From assembly GCA_013289685.1 (NCBI GenBank), contig JABCZL010000003.1, positions 1 through 64,000 on the forward strand: a DNA stretch of 64,000 nucleotides, in the 5' to 3' direction. The translations under genes were made by a program, and so were the position numbers. The notes under the pieces are model-generated. The model saw nothing but the letters and a program-made list of their open reading frames with translations. It was not told where the DNA came from and ran no database searches. This document shows positions 25,001-35,200 of the stretch, in pieces. The stretch is from Acidobacteriota bacterium (lineage in GTDB: Bacteria > Acidobacteriota > Terriglobia > Terriglobales > Acidobacteriaceae). Positions within the stretch are counted from its first letter, which is position 1. Every line of letters starts with the position of its first letter.

Positions 25001-25713
25001 ACGAACAGTGTGTTTTTCTCGATGACGGTCCAATAACGGGTGACGTCGTTGAACAAGATCAGGCCGATGGGATCGAAAATCCCGGACCAGAATCGTTCGA
25101 GCGAGCGAGTTGCCGAGAATACGGTCAGGCCGATGACATAGAACATGAACAGGGCGACACCTTGGAGGTAGACGATAAAAATCTTGCGCGTCAGAGCAGA
25201 AACCGCGAAGAAGGCGGAGCCGACGAAGAAAATTTGTACGACCAGGATGGAGAGAAACGGCTGAAGATACGACCAGAGATGATTCGGACCGATGCGGGTA
25301 TGGTCTGCCCACGGCGCGAGCGTGCCAAAGTAGGTGCCGAAGAGTACGCCTGAGAAAGCGAATACTGTGGTGACAAAGGAGCCAGCCCAGCGCCCGCCAA
25401 GGTAAGCGAACTTGGAAATGGGCTGGGTAAAGAGGATCTGGTAGGTGTCGCGCTGAAAGTCGCGAAGAATCGACGTGCCAAAGATGGCCGCAATCACGAT
25501 GATCCCGAAGAGCGCGGCACCGATGTCGTTGTAGGCGTTCGCATATGCAGAATTCAGGAGGACTTTGCCATTGCTGTTGCCGATCGGGCCGAAGCTCTCC
25601 GAAGCCACATCGAGAAAAGAAAACATGAGCCAAAGCAAGAAGTACATGTAGGTCGAGATGCTCTTGAAGCGAAATCTCAGCTCGAACCTAAAGAATTCCA
25701 AAAAGAGTGCCAT
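22021..25713 (-). CDS. ABC-2 permease fused to M1-type metallopeptidase
   Basis: A 1,230-aa membrane protein. Residues 1-600 carry two ABC-2-type permease modules with about 12 hydrophobic helices (ILFTQPISKFAYLGGRW is the usual early cytoplasmic motif). Residues ~620-1230 are an M1 aminopeptidase-like domain with HELGHQWWAH near residue 955 and SESLAEYSA after it. The second zinc-ligand Glu lies 19 residues after HEXXH rather than 18. It starts at ATG 25713 with AGGAG upstream, 25 bp after its ATPase gene. Such fusions are known in Acidobacteriota and Bacteroidota; the substrate is unknown, possibly a peptide processed on export. Confidence 0.9.
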   Translation of the reverse strand: MALFLEFFRFELRFRFKSISTYMYFLLWLMFSFLDVASESFGPIGNSNGKVLLNSAYANAYNDIGAALFGIIVIAAIFGTSILRDFQRDTYQILFTQPISKFAYLGGRWAGSFVTTVFAFSGVLFGTYFGTLAPWADHTRIGPNHLWSYLQPFLSILVVQIFFVGSAFFAVSALTRKIFIVYLQGVALFMFYVIGLTVFSATRSLERFWSGIFDPIGLILFNDVTRYWTVIEKNTLFVTWSPALVNGVFLYNRLLWCGVGVLSLVSVWVLFPMSVEALTARSQGRRAAKAKEQDLAEAGPVRSLVAGSLPQVHQAFTPATTFAQYLSLSRLRMRNIFRDIPFWAIVALLVAFGVNNGYFAGRVAEQNVWPVTYLMVQAVEGSALLFLFIVAALYAAELLWRERDTHFDGIHDALPMRESTDWLSRLTAIIVVELILLAFAMLIGVFMQTLAGYYHYEFLQYFKELYLVTFPQVLTFVLLALFIQTVVSNKFVGHAIVIGLFVLLPILYNFGWENTLYLVGQVPAYIYSDMNGYGHFVPALFWSIAYWFGICGVLGVVSIALARRGAEDSLRARVRLALQRAPRLAPAALLFALIAVGAGSWYFYNAHVLNEYLDSKARRGIQADYERKFKQYENLLQPKVTAVDATINIYPERRSFDGSVRMTLENKTGQPIPQIHITDQKQSVNHLQFDRPFHVVSSAPRNLYTIYALEQPLQPGETVTLTCNVGHQTRGFRDGNEPPEFAYNGTFFDSDYVPYVGYNTNIEVDDPRRRREEHLPALEEMAHRGDTVHSVNNVFFRGASDWVTYHTVVSTSADQVAVAPGYLQRKWQANGRNFFEYSMGSTHILDFFAYLSAHYQTRQEVYHGPGGDVSLEVYYDSAHPYDVDDMLASSRAGLDYYQRIYSPYQFSQYRIFEFPRYRTFAQSFPNTIPYSEGIGFIERVKKTTDIDFTYFVTAHELGHQWWAHQLVGADVEGSNMMSESLAEYSALQVMAHKYGRDLMHRYLRHELDTYLRGRAGEIRHEPPLALVQREQYVWYQKGGQILYTLADYIGEDKLNLALHNFLTQYRFANADNQVGAQDKLGVSNALDHPYPDTRMLVDAIRAQTPPELQYLVDDGFNRIVLYDNRAVSATSQKTPDGKYKVMLEVQSHKAQADGNGAETPMPLADYIEIGVFTGKKDEEKPLYLKKEKFTEEHRTFEIIVDEQPTLAGIDPYNKLIDRNADDNMIDITKQ

Positions 25714-25738
25714 GTCAGGCTCCTGCAAAGATCAGCGG

Positions 25739-26626
25739 CTAGTTAGGGCGTTCGGATTGCTGCGACAGGTTGAGGAAGTAGACATCCTCCAGTCCGGAAT
25801 CGACGGAGCGGAAGCCATCGCCCGGCGAAACATCCGAGTGAACTCGAATTTCGTGGCGTCCGCCAACCAGGTGGGTGGAGATTACTTTGAGCTGAGCCTC
25901 GATGGTGCGCACTTCGTCGTCGGTAGCGACCACCTTCGACCAGATTTTTCCGTTTAGCGCAGCCAGCGTGTCGTTGGGAGCGCCTTCCAGCAGCAATTCG
26001 CCGGAGGCGATGATGGCCATGCGGGGGCAGAGCTGGCGTACGTCATCCACGATATGAGTGGAGAGGATGACGGTTCGGTCGCTGCCCAGCGACGAAAGCA
26101 GATTCAGAAAACGATTGCGCTCGGCAGGATCGAGGCCCGCTGTGGGCTCGTCGACAATGATGAGACGGGGATTGCCGAGCAGCGCTTGAGCAATGCCAAA
26201 ACGCTGCTTCATGCCACCAGAAAACGTTGACAGCGCCTTCTTTCGAACGTCCCACAGATTAGTCTGCTGCAGGATCGCCTCGACCATCTCCTTGCGCTCG
26301 CCTGCTGAGGTCATGCCCTTCATGACCGCGAGGTGGCGAAGCATGTCGAGAGCGGAAATCTTGGGGTAGACGCCGAACTCCTGTGGGAGATAGCCGAGAA
26401 TGCGGCGGACTTCGTCCTTCTGGCGGAGCACATCAATGCCATCGAGGGTGATCGTGCCCGAGTCGGGATCCTGAAGTGTCGCGATCGTGCGCATCAGCGA
26501 ACTCTTGCCGGCACCGTTCGGGCCCACCAGGCCAAACATGCTGTTGCCAATCGAAAACGATAGGTTCTTCAGTGCCTTTACACCATTTGGGTAGGTCTTC
26601 GAGAGATTATTGATTGTCAGGGCCAC
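25739..26626 (-). CDS. ABC transporter ATP-binding protein
   Basis: A 295-aa ATPase that powers the permease/peptidase encoded next. Walker A is GPNGAGKSS, the Q-loop is YLPQEFGVYP, the signature is LSTFSGGMKQR, Walker B is LIIVDEPTAGLDP, and the H-loop is LSTHIVDD. The C-terminal ~80 residues form the extension common in this family. GTG 26626 is preferred because GGAGG lies 5 nt before it; a GTG at 26638 has none. Together the two genes make a complete export system on one transcript. Confidence 0.92.
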   Translation of the reverse strand: MALTINNLSKTYPNGVKALKNLSFSIGNSMFGLVGPNGAGKSSLMRTIATLQDPDSGTITLDGIDVLRQKDEVRRILGYLPQEFGVYPKISALDMLRHLAVMKGMTSAGERKEMVEAILQQTNLWDVRKKALSTFSGGMKQRFGIAQALLGNPRLIIVDEPTAGLDPAERNRFLNLLSSLGSDRTVILSTHIVDDVRQLCPRMAIIASGELLLEGAPNDTLAALNGKIWSKVVATDDEVRTIEAQLKVISTHLVGGRHEIRVHSDVSPGDGFRSVDSGLEDVYFLNLSQQSERPN

Positions 26627-26984
26627 CGCTACCTCCACGTTCGAGAATGAGTCTCAGACCGCACAAATCTACTAACAAACGCGCGATGGGGACATATTCT
26701 ACTACCAACGGAGGGGAGGAACCTTCGTGCCGGCTCCGGGTGACGGACGATCCTGACGTTATTCCAGACCGGTTTCGGCCTGTAGGAAGTTTCACCCGAT
26801 TAGTGCCGAATAAACGCCCTCGCCCTCACTTTGATCCCGATAGGCCGCACATCCTGCAAGCAAGGTCGCGACGCGCCTCGACGACCGGACGTGCGCCCCT
26901 AGGCTGAGATCCGCAATCTTCTCGCTGGATCGCTCTCACCCTAGACCACCTGCGACCCGTAGACTGGCTCGGCTACTTTTTACC
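26627..26984. other. 358-bp gap between divergent-looking blocks
   Basis: No gene recognised. It separates the start of the ABC ATPase from the end of the phosphoesterase gene, both leftward, so it should contain the ABC promoter. I see no -35/-10 pair convincing enough to report. Confidence 0.4.
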
Positions 26985-28433
26985 TCAGTTCGTTCTTTCA
27001 GGAATTGCAAAATAGTCGCTGGCGAAGCGCCGAACATGCTCGGCCGCAGCATGCTCGTTCAAGGGAACTACCGCGGCCGCGGCGGGTCCGACAATCGCAG
27101 TCAGGTCTGTGAGGCTTTGCTGGAATTCGGAGAGCGGCGCCTGGGAAATGACGCCAGCAGCCTCGGCTTCGAGAGACTGCGCAGCGGATAACAAGAAAGG
27201 TAGCTTGGCTGCGCGCGCCGCGAGGCTGGCTGCTTCCGGTACCCGCGGCAGCATAGCTGGCGTGTCCGTCCTGGGCTGGTCGAGGGAAATAATCTCCTCA
27301 AACGTACTCGCAGCTTTGTCCCGCTCGGTTAGAAAGTCTGACAAGTCGAAAAGCTTCTTCAGTGTGGCGGGGACTGAGGCGTGTTCGTACTGCGTGTGGT
27401 CTACTTGGCTCTTCGCGATGTACGGAGAGACCATGATCGCCGGAACGCGGACGCCGAGCAGATCGAAATTGAAGGGCGGGTCGACGTCGCGATTCACCTT
27501 GCCGTCCGGCGACGGAACCCGCGGCTGAGGCGGAAATGCGTGGTCGTAGATGCCGCCGTGTTCATCCCAAAGGATCACGAGCAGCGTTTGCTCCCACAGC
27601 GGAGAGTTTCGCACCGCCTCGTATACATCCGCAATTAGGACATCTCCCATGCTCACGTCGTGATTCGGGTGCTGATCGTTTGCCTTCTTGAAAGCAAAGT
27701 CGAAATAGCGGGGCTCAATGAAGCTGTAGTCGGGAAGGCTTCCACCTCTCGCGTCTTCAGTGAACTCGTCAAAGAGCCGGAACCTGTCCTTGAACACGTC
27801 CCCGCGAAGCCGCTGGAGAGCGAGGGCTTGCGGAATGTCGTGAAAAAAGATTTTCCAGGAGCGCCCCGCGTCTTCTAGGCGGTGATAGATGGTATCAACG
27901 TCATAGTCGTATAGCTTGTTATCGATGTTCCCGTCGGAAGTAGCGGCATGCACGAACATGCGGTTGGGCCAAGTCTGGCCCGGCAGCGAGGAATACCAAG
28001 AATCACAGACAGCAAATTCGCGCGCTAGAGTCGTGAGTGCCGGGAGCTTGTCAGGACCGAAGCAGCGCATGATCTTGTGCGCGTCCGGGAGCGAGTTGTT
28101 GTTTCTATACGAGTAGTTCGCTACAAAGGACATATTGGGTCCGATGCCAGGCAAGCCTGGCGGTTTCGTCCCGCATTTGTACACAGAATAGACCTGATCC
28201 AACACGTCGGGGGTCCAGTGGCTAGGATCTTGGACGAGATCTAAGTAACCCGCATCATCCGAGGCTTGAACTCGCACCACAGGGTTCGAAGCGTCCTCTG
28301 GGTTCCACTGAGTCCCGTCGATGCCATTCAGCGTGGGAATCTGGGATTTCATGAAGCCAAGCATGTGGTCAAATGAGCGGTTCTCCAGCATCAGGACAAC
28401 GATGTGCTTAACGATATCTGCGGGATTCGACAT
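26985..28433 (-). CDS. Phosphoesterase family protein (phospholipase C/AcpA-like)
   Basis: A 482-aa enzyme of the alkaline-phosphatase-like phosphoesterase family that hydrolyses phosphatidylcholine-type lipids or phosphomonoesters. The N-terminus has HIVVLMLENRSFDHMLGF, the metal-binding Glu-Asn motif. The middle has DSWYSSLPGQTWPNRMFVHAATSDG, the family's nucleophile/metal region. Later comes LLVILWDEHGGIYDH with conserved Asp-Glu-His. No signal peptide is present, unlike many secreted relatives, so it may act in the cytoplasm or be exported another way. ATG 28433 has AGGAG 5 nt upstream. It stands alone. Confidence 0.88.
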   Translation of the reverse strand: MSNPADIVKHIVVLMLENRSFDHMLGFMKSQIPTLNGIDGTQWNPEDASNPVVRVQASDDAGYLDLVQDPSHWTPDVLDQVYSVYKCGTKPPGLPGIGPNMSFVANYSYRNNNSLPDAHKIMRCFGPDKLPALTTLAREFAVCDSWYSSLPGQTWPNRMFVHAATSDGNIDNKLYDYDVDTIYHRLEDAGRSWKIFFHDIPQALALQRLRGDVFKDRFRLFDEFTEDARGGSLPDYSFIEPRYFDFAFKKANDQHPNHDVSMGDVLIADVYEAVRNSPLWEQTLLVILWDEHGGIYDHAFPPQPRVPSPDGKVNRDVDPPFNFDLLGVRVPAIMVSPYIAKSQVDHTQYEHASVPATLKKLFDLSDFLTERDKAASTFEEIISLDQPRTDTPAMLPRVPEAASLAARAAKLPFLLSAAQSLEAEAAGVISQAPLSEFQQSLTDLTAIVGPAAAAVVPLNEHAAAEHVRRFASDYFAIPERTN

Positions 28434-28765
28434 GTGAACTCCTGACCGAAGGACAAGTTTTGCTTAAGACCTACGCAATATACTGCTTGACTGCACCCAA
28501 CTGCACCTAGACTTGAACTTGAATAGGGGTCGAGCGGCACGGCCGACCCCACTCACGGGGGATCCGTTATTAGGACGTGATCCACCTCTCGCGGTGATTC
28601 GAACATCTTCCGCGGGCGTTCAAAGTTTACGCCTGTGTAGGCCAGCGCTTTGACACGGGCGGTTCTCGGGGACGATTGCAGAAATGTCTGAGCTGTGTAT
28701 TCCTGCCTCAGTTCGAGGACATGATCTCCGAAGCGCGACGCCAACGTTTACGTACGTACATAACG
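28434..28765. other. 332-bp gap, nothing recognised
   Basis: Lies between the phosphoesterase start and the stop of the beta-propeller gene. No RNA gene, strong hairpin or coding pattern is visible. The promoter of the phosphoesterase gene should be here. Confidence 0.4.
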
Positions 28766-31700
28766 TTATCGTGTGGGTCCGCCTTCGGTGTTCACCTGTT
28801 TCTTGGGAGTTAACGGCAAAAATTGAGTCGCATGGCGCAATTGCGGGCGCTCAAAAGTGCCTTGTCGCCGTTGTCGTGTGCCAATCATTGAAACCATGCT
28901 TTGATGGGTAGACAAGGCTCCAACATCCGAAGGTCGTTCTTTCTTCGCAGCAGTTGGGGATGGCAAAGAGCCTAGGTTTATCTCTGCGATGCCGTTCGTG
29001 GTAATGGCGAAAAGAAGGTCATCATTGTTATCAATTACAAGAGCATCATAAGCGTTGGCGAGCTGAATCGGCAGTTCTACTCGATATGCCAGCAATCCGG
29101 TTGAAGCATTCAATTCATCAATTCCGGTTGTGAGCGGCTGAAAGATCAAACTGCCGTCGGCATTTAACTTTTGCCCATACTCGGCCAAAACGAGCCACGT
29201 ATCGCGATCAACATAAGTAATGCCTGTCTGCGCATTCAGATTCGCATCGGTCACCAAATTCATGACGACAAGCGTCGAACCATCTTTCGAGATAGCCATG
29301 TCCAGGTTTCCGTTGCCATCGGTTTCTGCTTGATACCCTTCGGTAATCGAATTGGTCGCCGTGTTAAGTACAAATGGGCCACTTCCGTAAACGTACGAAC
29401 CATCTGGGCTAATCAAAACGCGGTCGATCGCGGAACCCCCACCAAGTTGGTAATCAGTTATTGTTCCAGTCGTGCTGTCCAAGTTGTGGAACGACGAAAA
29501 AGCATCGCCACCAAACGTTGCATAGTAAACGACACCAGAGTTGCTAACGGTCAAGCCGTAGGGTTGCATGCCGGTTTCAAGTTGCGATTGCACAACATGA
29601 AATGACTTAACTGTGTTCGGAGATGTGGGATTCAGCACATAAATGTTGGCGTTCCCTGCATCAGAAACAGCCAGAGTGTTGGTATCCTGCGAGAGCGCTA
29701 TGCCCATAAGGCGAGAGCTGCCGTTGGCGTAAGAAATTGTGATTGATGGAAGCCAACTGTTCTCGGATACCGAGAAAACGTCAATCTGAGACTGATCGGT
29801 GAAATAAATCTCACCGTTCGCTGGGTTGTAGACTCCTTGCATTAGCGCCGCGCTTGGTGACGTAAATTGCAACACGGCGGGCACGTAGATGAGCGGAAGC
29901 GCAGAAGTCGTCGAACCAGTCGCGGTTGTTCCTGTAAGCGCCACAGCAGAGCCCGCGATTCCGGAAGGAACGTTGAAGAGAACGGCCTCCATGGGGAACG
30001 GATATGGCAGTCCAGGAGGAGGTGCTGTTGTTAGAACTTGTGCGACTGTGGCGGGCTGGCCGCCAACGGTGATCGCTATATCGGAGGGTTGTTGGCCGAG
30101 TCCATAACCGAAAATGACTCCCTGCGTTCCTCCTTCTGAGCTGACGGCGTTTGTGGAAAGCTCCACAATGGTGGGGCCATAGCTGAAATTCTCAGGATTT
30201 AGTTGAATGCTGCCGTCTGATAACACAACTGCAACATCGACAGGCCCGCCAACTGACGCCGGCGGAGCTAATCCGCTCGCCAATTTATTGGATAACGAAA
30301 CATTGTTCGCCGCAACGTTGCCAATGTAGATAGTGCCTGAATCGATGTTTTCGGCAGATGTTGCGTTCTGTTCTGTGACTTGCGCTTGAACAGACGTTCC
30401 TCCGTTGAGCGGTCCACTTCCAGGGGCAATGAATCCAATGTTGAAGATGGTTTGCGCCAGTCCTGGTTCAAGTTGAGTTGTGTCGAGGAATGCCACGCCG
30501 TGTCCTATCGGTCCGACGACCAGGCCTGTTTCGTCACTGACTGATGGAACGATGTAGTTTTGAAGATCGATGACCTCAAAGTTCGGAACCCATCCTGTTT
30601 GGGAGAAACTGTTGGTATCGTAGGCAGTAACATTACCTAAATGGTCCGCTGAGAAAAGAGTTGAGCCATCGTAGCTGAGAACTGCGCCGGTGGAGCCAGC
30701 GAATCCCGAAGTGGTGAGTGTGCCAAGTTGGGCAAGCGTTTGGGCATTGAAGATCTCAAACTGACCGTCCTCCTCCATAAAGAGGCGCGACCCGTCGGGG
30801 GTAGGCAGAATCTGGGTAACGATTCCAAGAGAGGCTTGGCCGCCTACAGTCGCGCCCGAGCCGGGGTCGTAAAGACCCAGGTGATCGTCGCTGTCAGCGC
30901 TACCCACCACAACTCTCGTCCGGTCCGCGGTTAACGTGATCGCACCTATGTTGACGAAAGCCGCCTGCCCAAATATGTCGGCATTGATTACCTTAAGATT
31001 GTTGGTTGTGGGGTTCCAGATCGCAAAAGTCTGGGAACCGTCCACGTTAAGTCCAGCCGCCCCGCCGAATAACACCAACTGCCCATTAGCCAAAATGAAT
31101 AGCTGAGTAGCCGGGTAGCCTTGCGTACCAAGGCTTGCAGAAGGAAAGCGTTGAAGGACCGCCATACCGACCGGATCGATAAGGTAAACATCGCCGAAAA
31201 CGGTTGCGGCGTACATCGTGTTGCCGTCAGGAGTGATATCAATTCCCCAAGCGGCAGGAACAATAATCGATCCTATCTGTGATTCCGCTGTCGAGTCGAA
31301 CACATCAATGCTGTTCAGCGTCGGATTGCTAACGAAAAAGCGTTTGTGAACACTGTCGTAAACCGTGAAATGGGGCGGAAAATACTGAAGTTCGTTCGGG
31401 TCGTAAATGACGTCCGTTCTCAAATAGCGGTTGCGAGTTGGCGGATGAGGACTAGAGACTGGCAGATCGACTTCCATCTGTAATTGGGCGGAATGTGTAA
31501 GGGTTCCGAATGTGCCAGTGAACGAAACAGTCAGCGAGGCCAACGAGACACCGGACGATGCGGATATCGTGAGCTGCTGACTTGTACTTGTCGAGAGGGT
31601 GAAGATGTTTGGAGAGATGGTTACGCCCGATGGGGAAGTAGCCGCGACTTGCACGTTGCCATCAAATCCGTATATTCCGCTTACTGAAACCTGGGCGGAT

Positions 31701-31858
31701 TGCGTTCCACCCGGCGCGATCACAACCGTTCCCGGCTGCGCAGACAAAGAGAAATCAGGCTGAGGACCGGTAGTTCCCGTTGGCGAGGAGGGAGACGCAC
31801 CACAGGAAGCTAAGAAGCAAATCGAAGAAAAGCAAAGCGCAATCGTAACCGCTCGCAC
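28766..31858 (-). CDS. Surface beta-propeller lipoprotein with IPT/TIG domains
   Basis: A 1,030-aa exported lipoprotein. GTG 31858 with AAGGTGG upstream gives a compact signal peptide ending in FLASC, a good lipobox. Residues ~25-120 are Ig-like. A first YVTN/WD-type beta-propeller follows (repeated HKRFFVSNPTLNSIDVFDS, DGNTMYAATVFGDVYLIDP, DGSRLFMEEDGQFEIFN). Next comes an IPT/TIG stretch (GSGPLNGGTSVQAQV, SSEGGTQGVIFGYGLG), then a second propeller (DTNTLAVSDAGNANIYVLNP). Such proteins bind surfaces or other cells; no enzymatic motif is seen. Confidence 0.8.
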   Translation of the reverse strand: MRAVTIALCFSSICFLASCGASPSSPTGTTGPQPDFSLSAQPGTVVIAPGGTQSAQVSVSGIYGFDGNVQVAATSPSGVTISPNIFTLSTSTSQQLTISASSGVSLASLTVSFTGTFGTLTHSAQLQMEVDLPVSSPHPPTRNRYLRTDVIYDPNELQYFPPHFTVYDSVHKRFFVSNPTLNSIDVFDSTAESQIGSIIVPAAWGIDITPDGNTMYAATVFGDVYLIDPVGMAVLQRFPSASLGTQGYPATQLFILANGQLVLFGGAAGLNVDGSQTFAIWNPTTNNLKVINADIFGQAAFVNIGAITLTADRTRVVVGSADSDDHLGLYDPGSGATVGGQASLGIVTQILPTPDGSRLFMEEDGQFEIFNAQTLAQLGTLTTSGFAGSTGAVLSYDGSTLFSADHLGNVTAYDTNSFSQTGWVPNFEVIDLQNYIVPSVSDETGLVVGPIGHGVAFLDTTQLEPGLAQTIFNIGFIAPGSGPLNGGTSVQAQVTEQNATSAENIDSGTIYIGNVAANNVSLSNKLASGLAPPASVGGPVDVAVVLSDGSIQLNPENFSYGPTIVELSTNAVSSEGGTQGVIFGYGLGQQPSDIAITVGGQPATVAQVLTTAPPPGLPYPFPMEAVLFNVPSGIAGSAVALTGTTATGSTTSALPLIYVPAVLQFTSPSAALMQGVYNPANGEIYFTDQSQIDVFSVSENSWLPSITISYANGSSRLMGIALSQDTNTLAVSDAGNANIYVLNPTSPNTVKSFHVVQSQLETGMQPYGLTVSNSGVVYYATFGGDAFSSFHNLDSTTGTITDYQLGGGSAIDRVLISPDGSYVYGSGPFVLNTATNSITEGYQAETDGNGNLDMAISKDGSTLVVMNLVTDANLNAQTGITYVDRDTWLVLAEYGQKLNADGSLIFQPLTTGIDELNASTGLLAYRVELPIQLANAYDALVIDNNDDLLFAITTNGIAEINLGSLPSPTAAKKERPSDVGALSTHQSMVSMIGTRQRRQGTFERPQLRHATQFLPLTPKKQVNTEGGPTR

Positions 31859-32226
31859 GGTTCCCACCTTCTGAAGTGTGACAATTCCCTTGATACGCCT
31901 AGCCCTCTGCCTGATGAGGCAGATGATATTACTACCAACACCCACGCCGAGAAAATGAAATTCTGGGGCATTCAAGAATTATCCCACTTTTCAGTTGACA
32001 TTCACAGCGGACCGGGCGTACATTCTGCCGCAAATCAGCGAGACGGCGCCGCCACCAAGAGCGAGCGGATTATCGGTTCCGTAGATGCCCGATTCGCTGC
32101 TTCCCCTTGAATCCGGAAGATATACGTGTCTGCATGTGAGGGCAGCGCACTAAGGCGAACCCCGGAAAATGGCGTTTGCCACGAATGCATTGGTGTGCAG
32201 AGTTACCCGTCAAGGAGAAAACGCCG
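31859..32226. promoter_or_regulatory. Divergent intergenic region with possible promoter for RHS gene
   Basis: A TTGACA at 31995-32000 is followed after 18 bp by TACATT (32019-32024), a plausible sigma-70 promoter reading towards the RHS gene about 200 bp away. The leftward beta-propeller gene must also start here. No other feature is recognised in this 368-bp gap. Confidence 0.4.
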
Positions 32227-35200
32227 ATGGAACGCCAAACATTCTGTATGAAATTGGTCTCTGCTCTGAGGAACTGTCACAACGTGACGGAACAGGTACG
32301 AGGTGGCGGCAAGAATACGTGTACAGCCTTAGCAATACTTAGCGTTTTCCTTCTCGCGGTGTGCCCGTTGACTGCGCAGGTTCTGCCAGATGCAGGCATT
32401 CAAATGTGGTCTACAAATGACTTCGGCATCAGCCTAGCCACATCAGCCATCAACGTCAACATCCCGCTTCGCTCCAAAATCGGCGCTATCCCGTTCTCTT
32501 CAAGCCTTTTCGGCACATCTCAGGCATACGTATTCACTGAGGGCACAGGAACTGGCATATATTACACCTTCGGAGGCATCGGCGGTTATTCGGATTCAAC
32601 GTCAGTGGCCGCGATGTTTTCAGGCGTAACGATTAGCAATTGTAGCGGTCAGCCGACGGAGACCACCTACAAGTACACCATTCTGTCGATCACCGACCCG
32701 ACAGGGGCCGCTCATCCTCTCGGAAATGGGATCTTTAATGTATGGACATTCAGTCAATATTGTGCCGTCACACCGAGTCCTCTCGTTACCACCGATGGGT
32801 CTGGCTATACCTTTGTGGCCAGCACCAACAGCGGAGGCCTTTCTGGTACTTTCACGATCTATGATCGCAGCGGGGCGCACTGGGGTGGTTCCTGCAATCC
32901 AACGACCAACGGCTGCGTGATGACTGGCCCTACTGTGGTTGATCCTGACGGGAATAGCATCTCGGGAACGTCCTTCAACGAGGGTAATGTTACGGACACT
33001 TTGGGTACAACAGCACTGACCTTAGCCGTCAATGGGACTACTCTATCTTATTCCTATTTGGACCCAAGCGGAACGACAAGCCAGTACTACACTTTAAGTA
33101 GCAGCAATGTTGGCAATCTCAAGACCAATTTTAATTGTCCATACATTAATGATTGGTCTTTTAGTAACTTCACCCCTTACACGTCGTTGACAACGCCGAC
33201 TGGCGGAAAATATTTATTTACTTATGAGCCAACACCGAACGGCAATGGTTTTACCAACACAACGCCGCCGACGTACTTCACTGGGCGGATTGGTAGTATC
33301 ACATTCCCTTCAGGGGGGTCCATTACCTATTCTTATTCGGGAGGCAACAACGGGATCGTGTGTAACCATGGCATCGTACCCACCATCACCGTCACGACAA
33401 ATGATAGCAATGGAAATATCAACACCTACTCGTACGTGAACACAGTGAGCAGCTCGTCGAATTACTTCGTCATGAAGACCGACCCTGCCGGCAACCAGAC
33501 GCTGTATTACTTCTCCGGTCAGGTCCAGACCAAAGTGATGTCGTACCAAGGAGGTTGCTCGAAAAGCATTTATTCCGGTTGCAGTGGAGCTGCTCCGAAC
33601 ACCCTGCTAAGAACAGTAATGACCTGCTATAACGGGAACCTCACGAACTGTGCCACACCGAGTTCAGCACCCACGCTCCCCATCAAGCAAACGGACGTTT
33701 ATACCTCGTTGAACACTTCATCCTCAAATCATGTGCAAACGATCTACGATTGCAACGCGAGCCCCACAGCGTGCTATGGCAACATCGTGGAGGTATCAAG
33801 CTATGATTTTGGCGGCACGACCCTGATCTCGCAAACATTCCTCTATTACGGCCAATCGTGGAACAGCAACAGCAGTGCGTGCAACGCCTACGCTTCAGGA
33901 ACGTACATAAACAATACACCGTGCTATGTCGACGTGAAAAACTCTTCCGGCGACGTTGCCAAAACGCAAATCACGTACAGCAGTACTGGGCACCCAACGG
34001 CGGTTTCCCGCTGGGTATCAGGCACGACATGGCTAGCCAGTTCTGCAACATTCAACTCAAACGGCACGATGGCCACGGTGACCGATGCAGCAAACAATAC
34101 GACGAATTTCGGTTACACCGGCACGGGTGAGTGCAACGGCCTTTTGCTCACCTCGACCTCTTATCCCAACGGGCTGACTACCGCGCAGGCGTGGAACTGT
34201 AGCGGCGGTGTGCTCACATCCTCGACTGATGCGAACGGACAGGCGGCGCTATACGGGTACAAGAACGAAAGTGGAACCGCTGACCCGTCATGGCGTCGCC
34301 TTTCGGTGACTGACCCTCTTGGCAACAAGACTTGGACGGACTACTCTCCCGGAACAACGTTGCCGCAAACTGTCGAGACCTACCTTAATTTTCCCGTCTC
34401 GAATCCAACATCGACTCTCGACACGCTGAATACCTTGGACGGGTTCGGTCGCACGGTCAAATCACAAAAGCGGACCGCACCCAACGTTTCGACATTTGAC
34501 AGCACGGTGCTGTACACGTACGGTTGGCAGTCTGCAAGCAACGGATGCACGTCGACACCTCCATTCACGACTGGGCCTTGCATGACGCAAACCGTTCCCG
34601 GCGGAACGGCGCTCACGACAACAAACCTCGATGCACTGGGGCGTACAGCCAACGTCACCGACGGTGGGGGTGGTAGCACTGGGTATTCGTTCACGAACAA
34701 CGACGCGCTAATGACTCTCAGTCCTGCGCCTTCGGGGGAGAACCCGAAGAAGCGGCAAATGGAGTACGACGGCTCCGGGCGGCTGACTTCCGCGTGCGAA
34801 CTGACAGGTACTCCCAACGGCGGAGGCACGTGTACGCAGAGCAATTCCCAGACAGGGTACTGGACTAAATACACGTACGACGCGCTGAATAATCTTCTCA
34901 GCGTCAGCCAGAACGCGCAAGGCAGCTATCCCCAAAGCCGCGGCTTTACACGCGACGGTTTGGGCCGTCTCCTGTCAGAGAGCAATCCAGAGACAGGCAC
35001 AGCGAGCTACACCTATGACACCGACGGCACATGCGGAACCTATAAGGGGGATTTGGTCAAAAAGGTTGACGCGGTAGGCAATGTCACATGTTTTGCCTAT
35101 GACCAATTGCATCGATTAACGGGAGAAACCTATCCCTCCGGTTCGTATGCTTCGGTGACGCCGTCTAAGACCTTTGTTTACGACACATTGGCTTCGAGCT

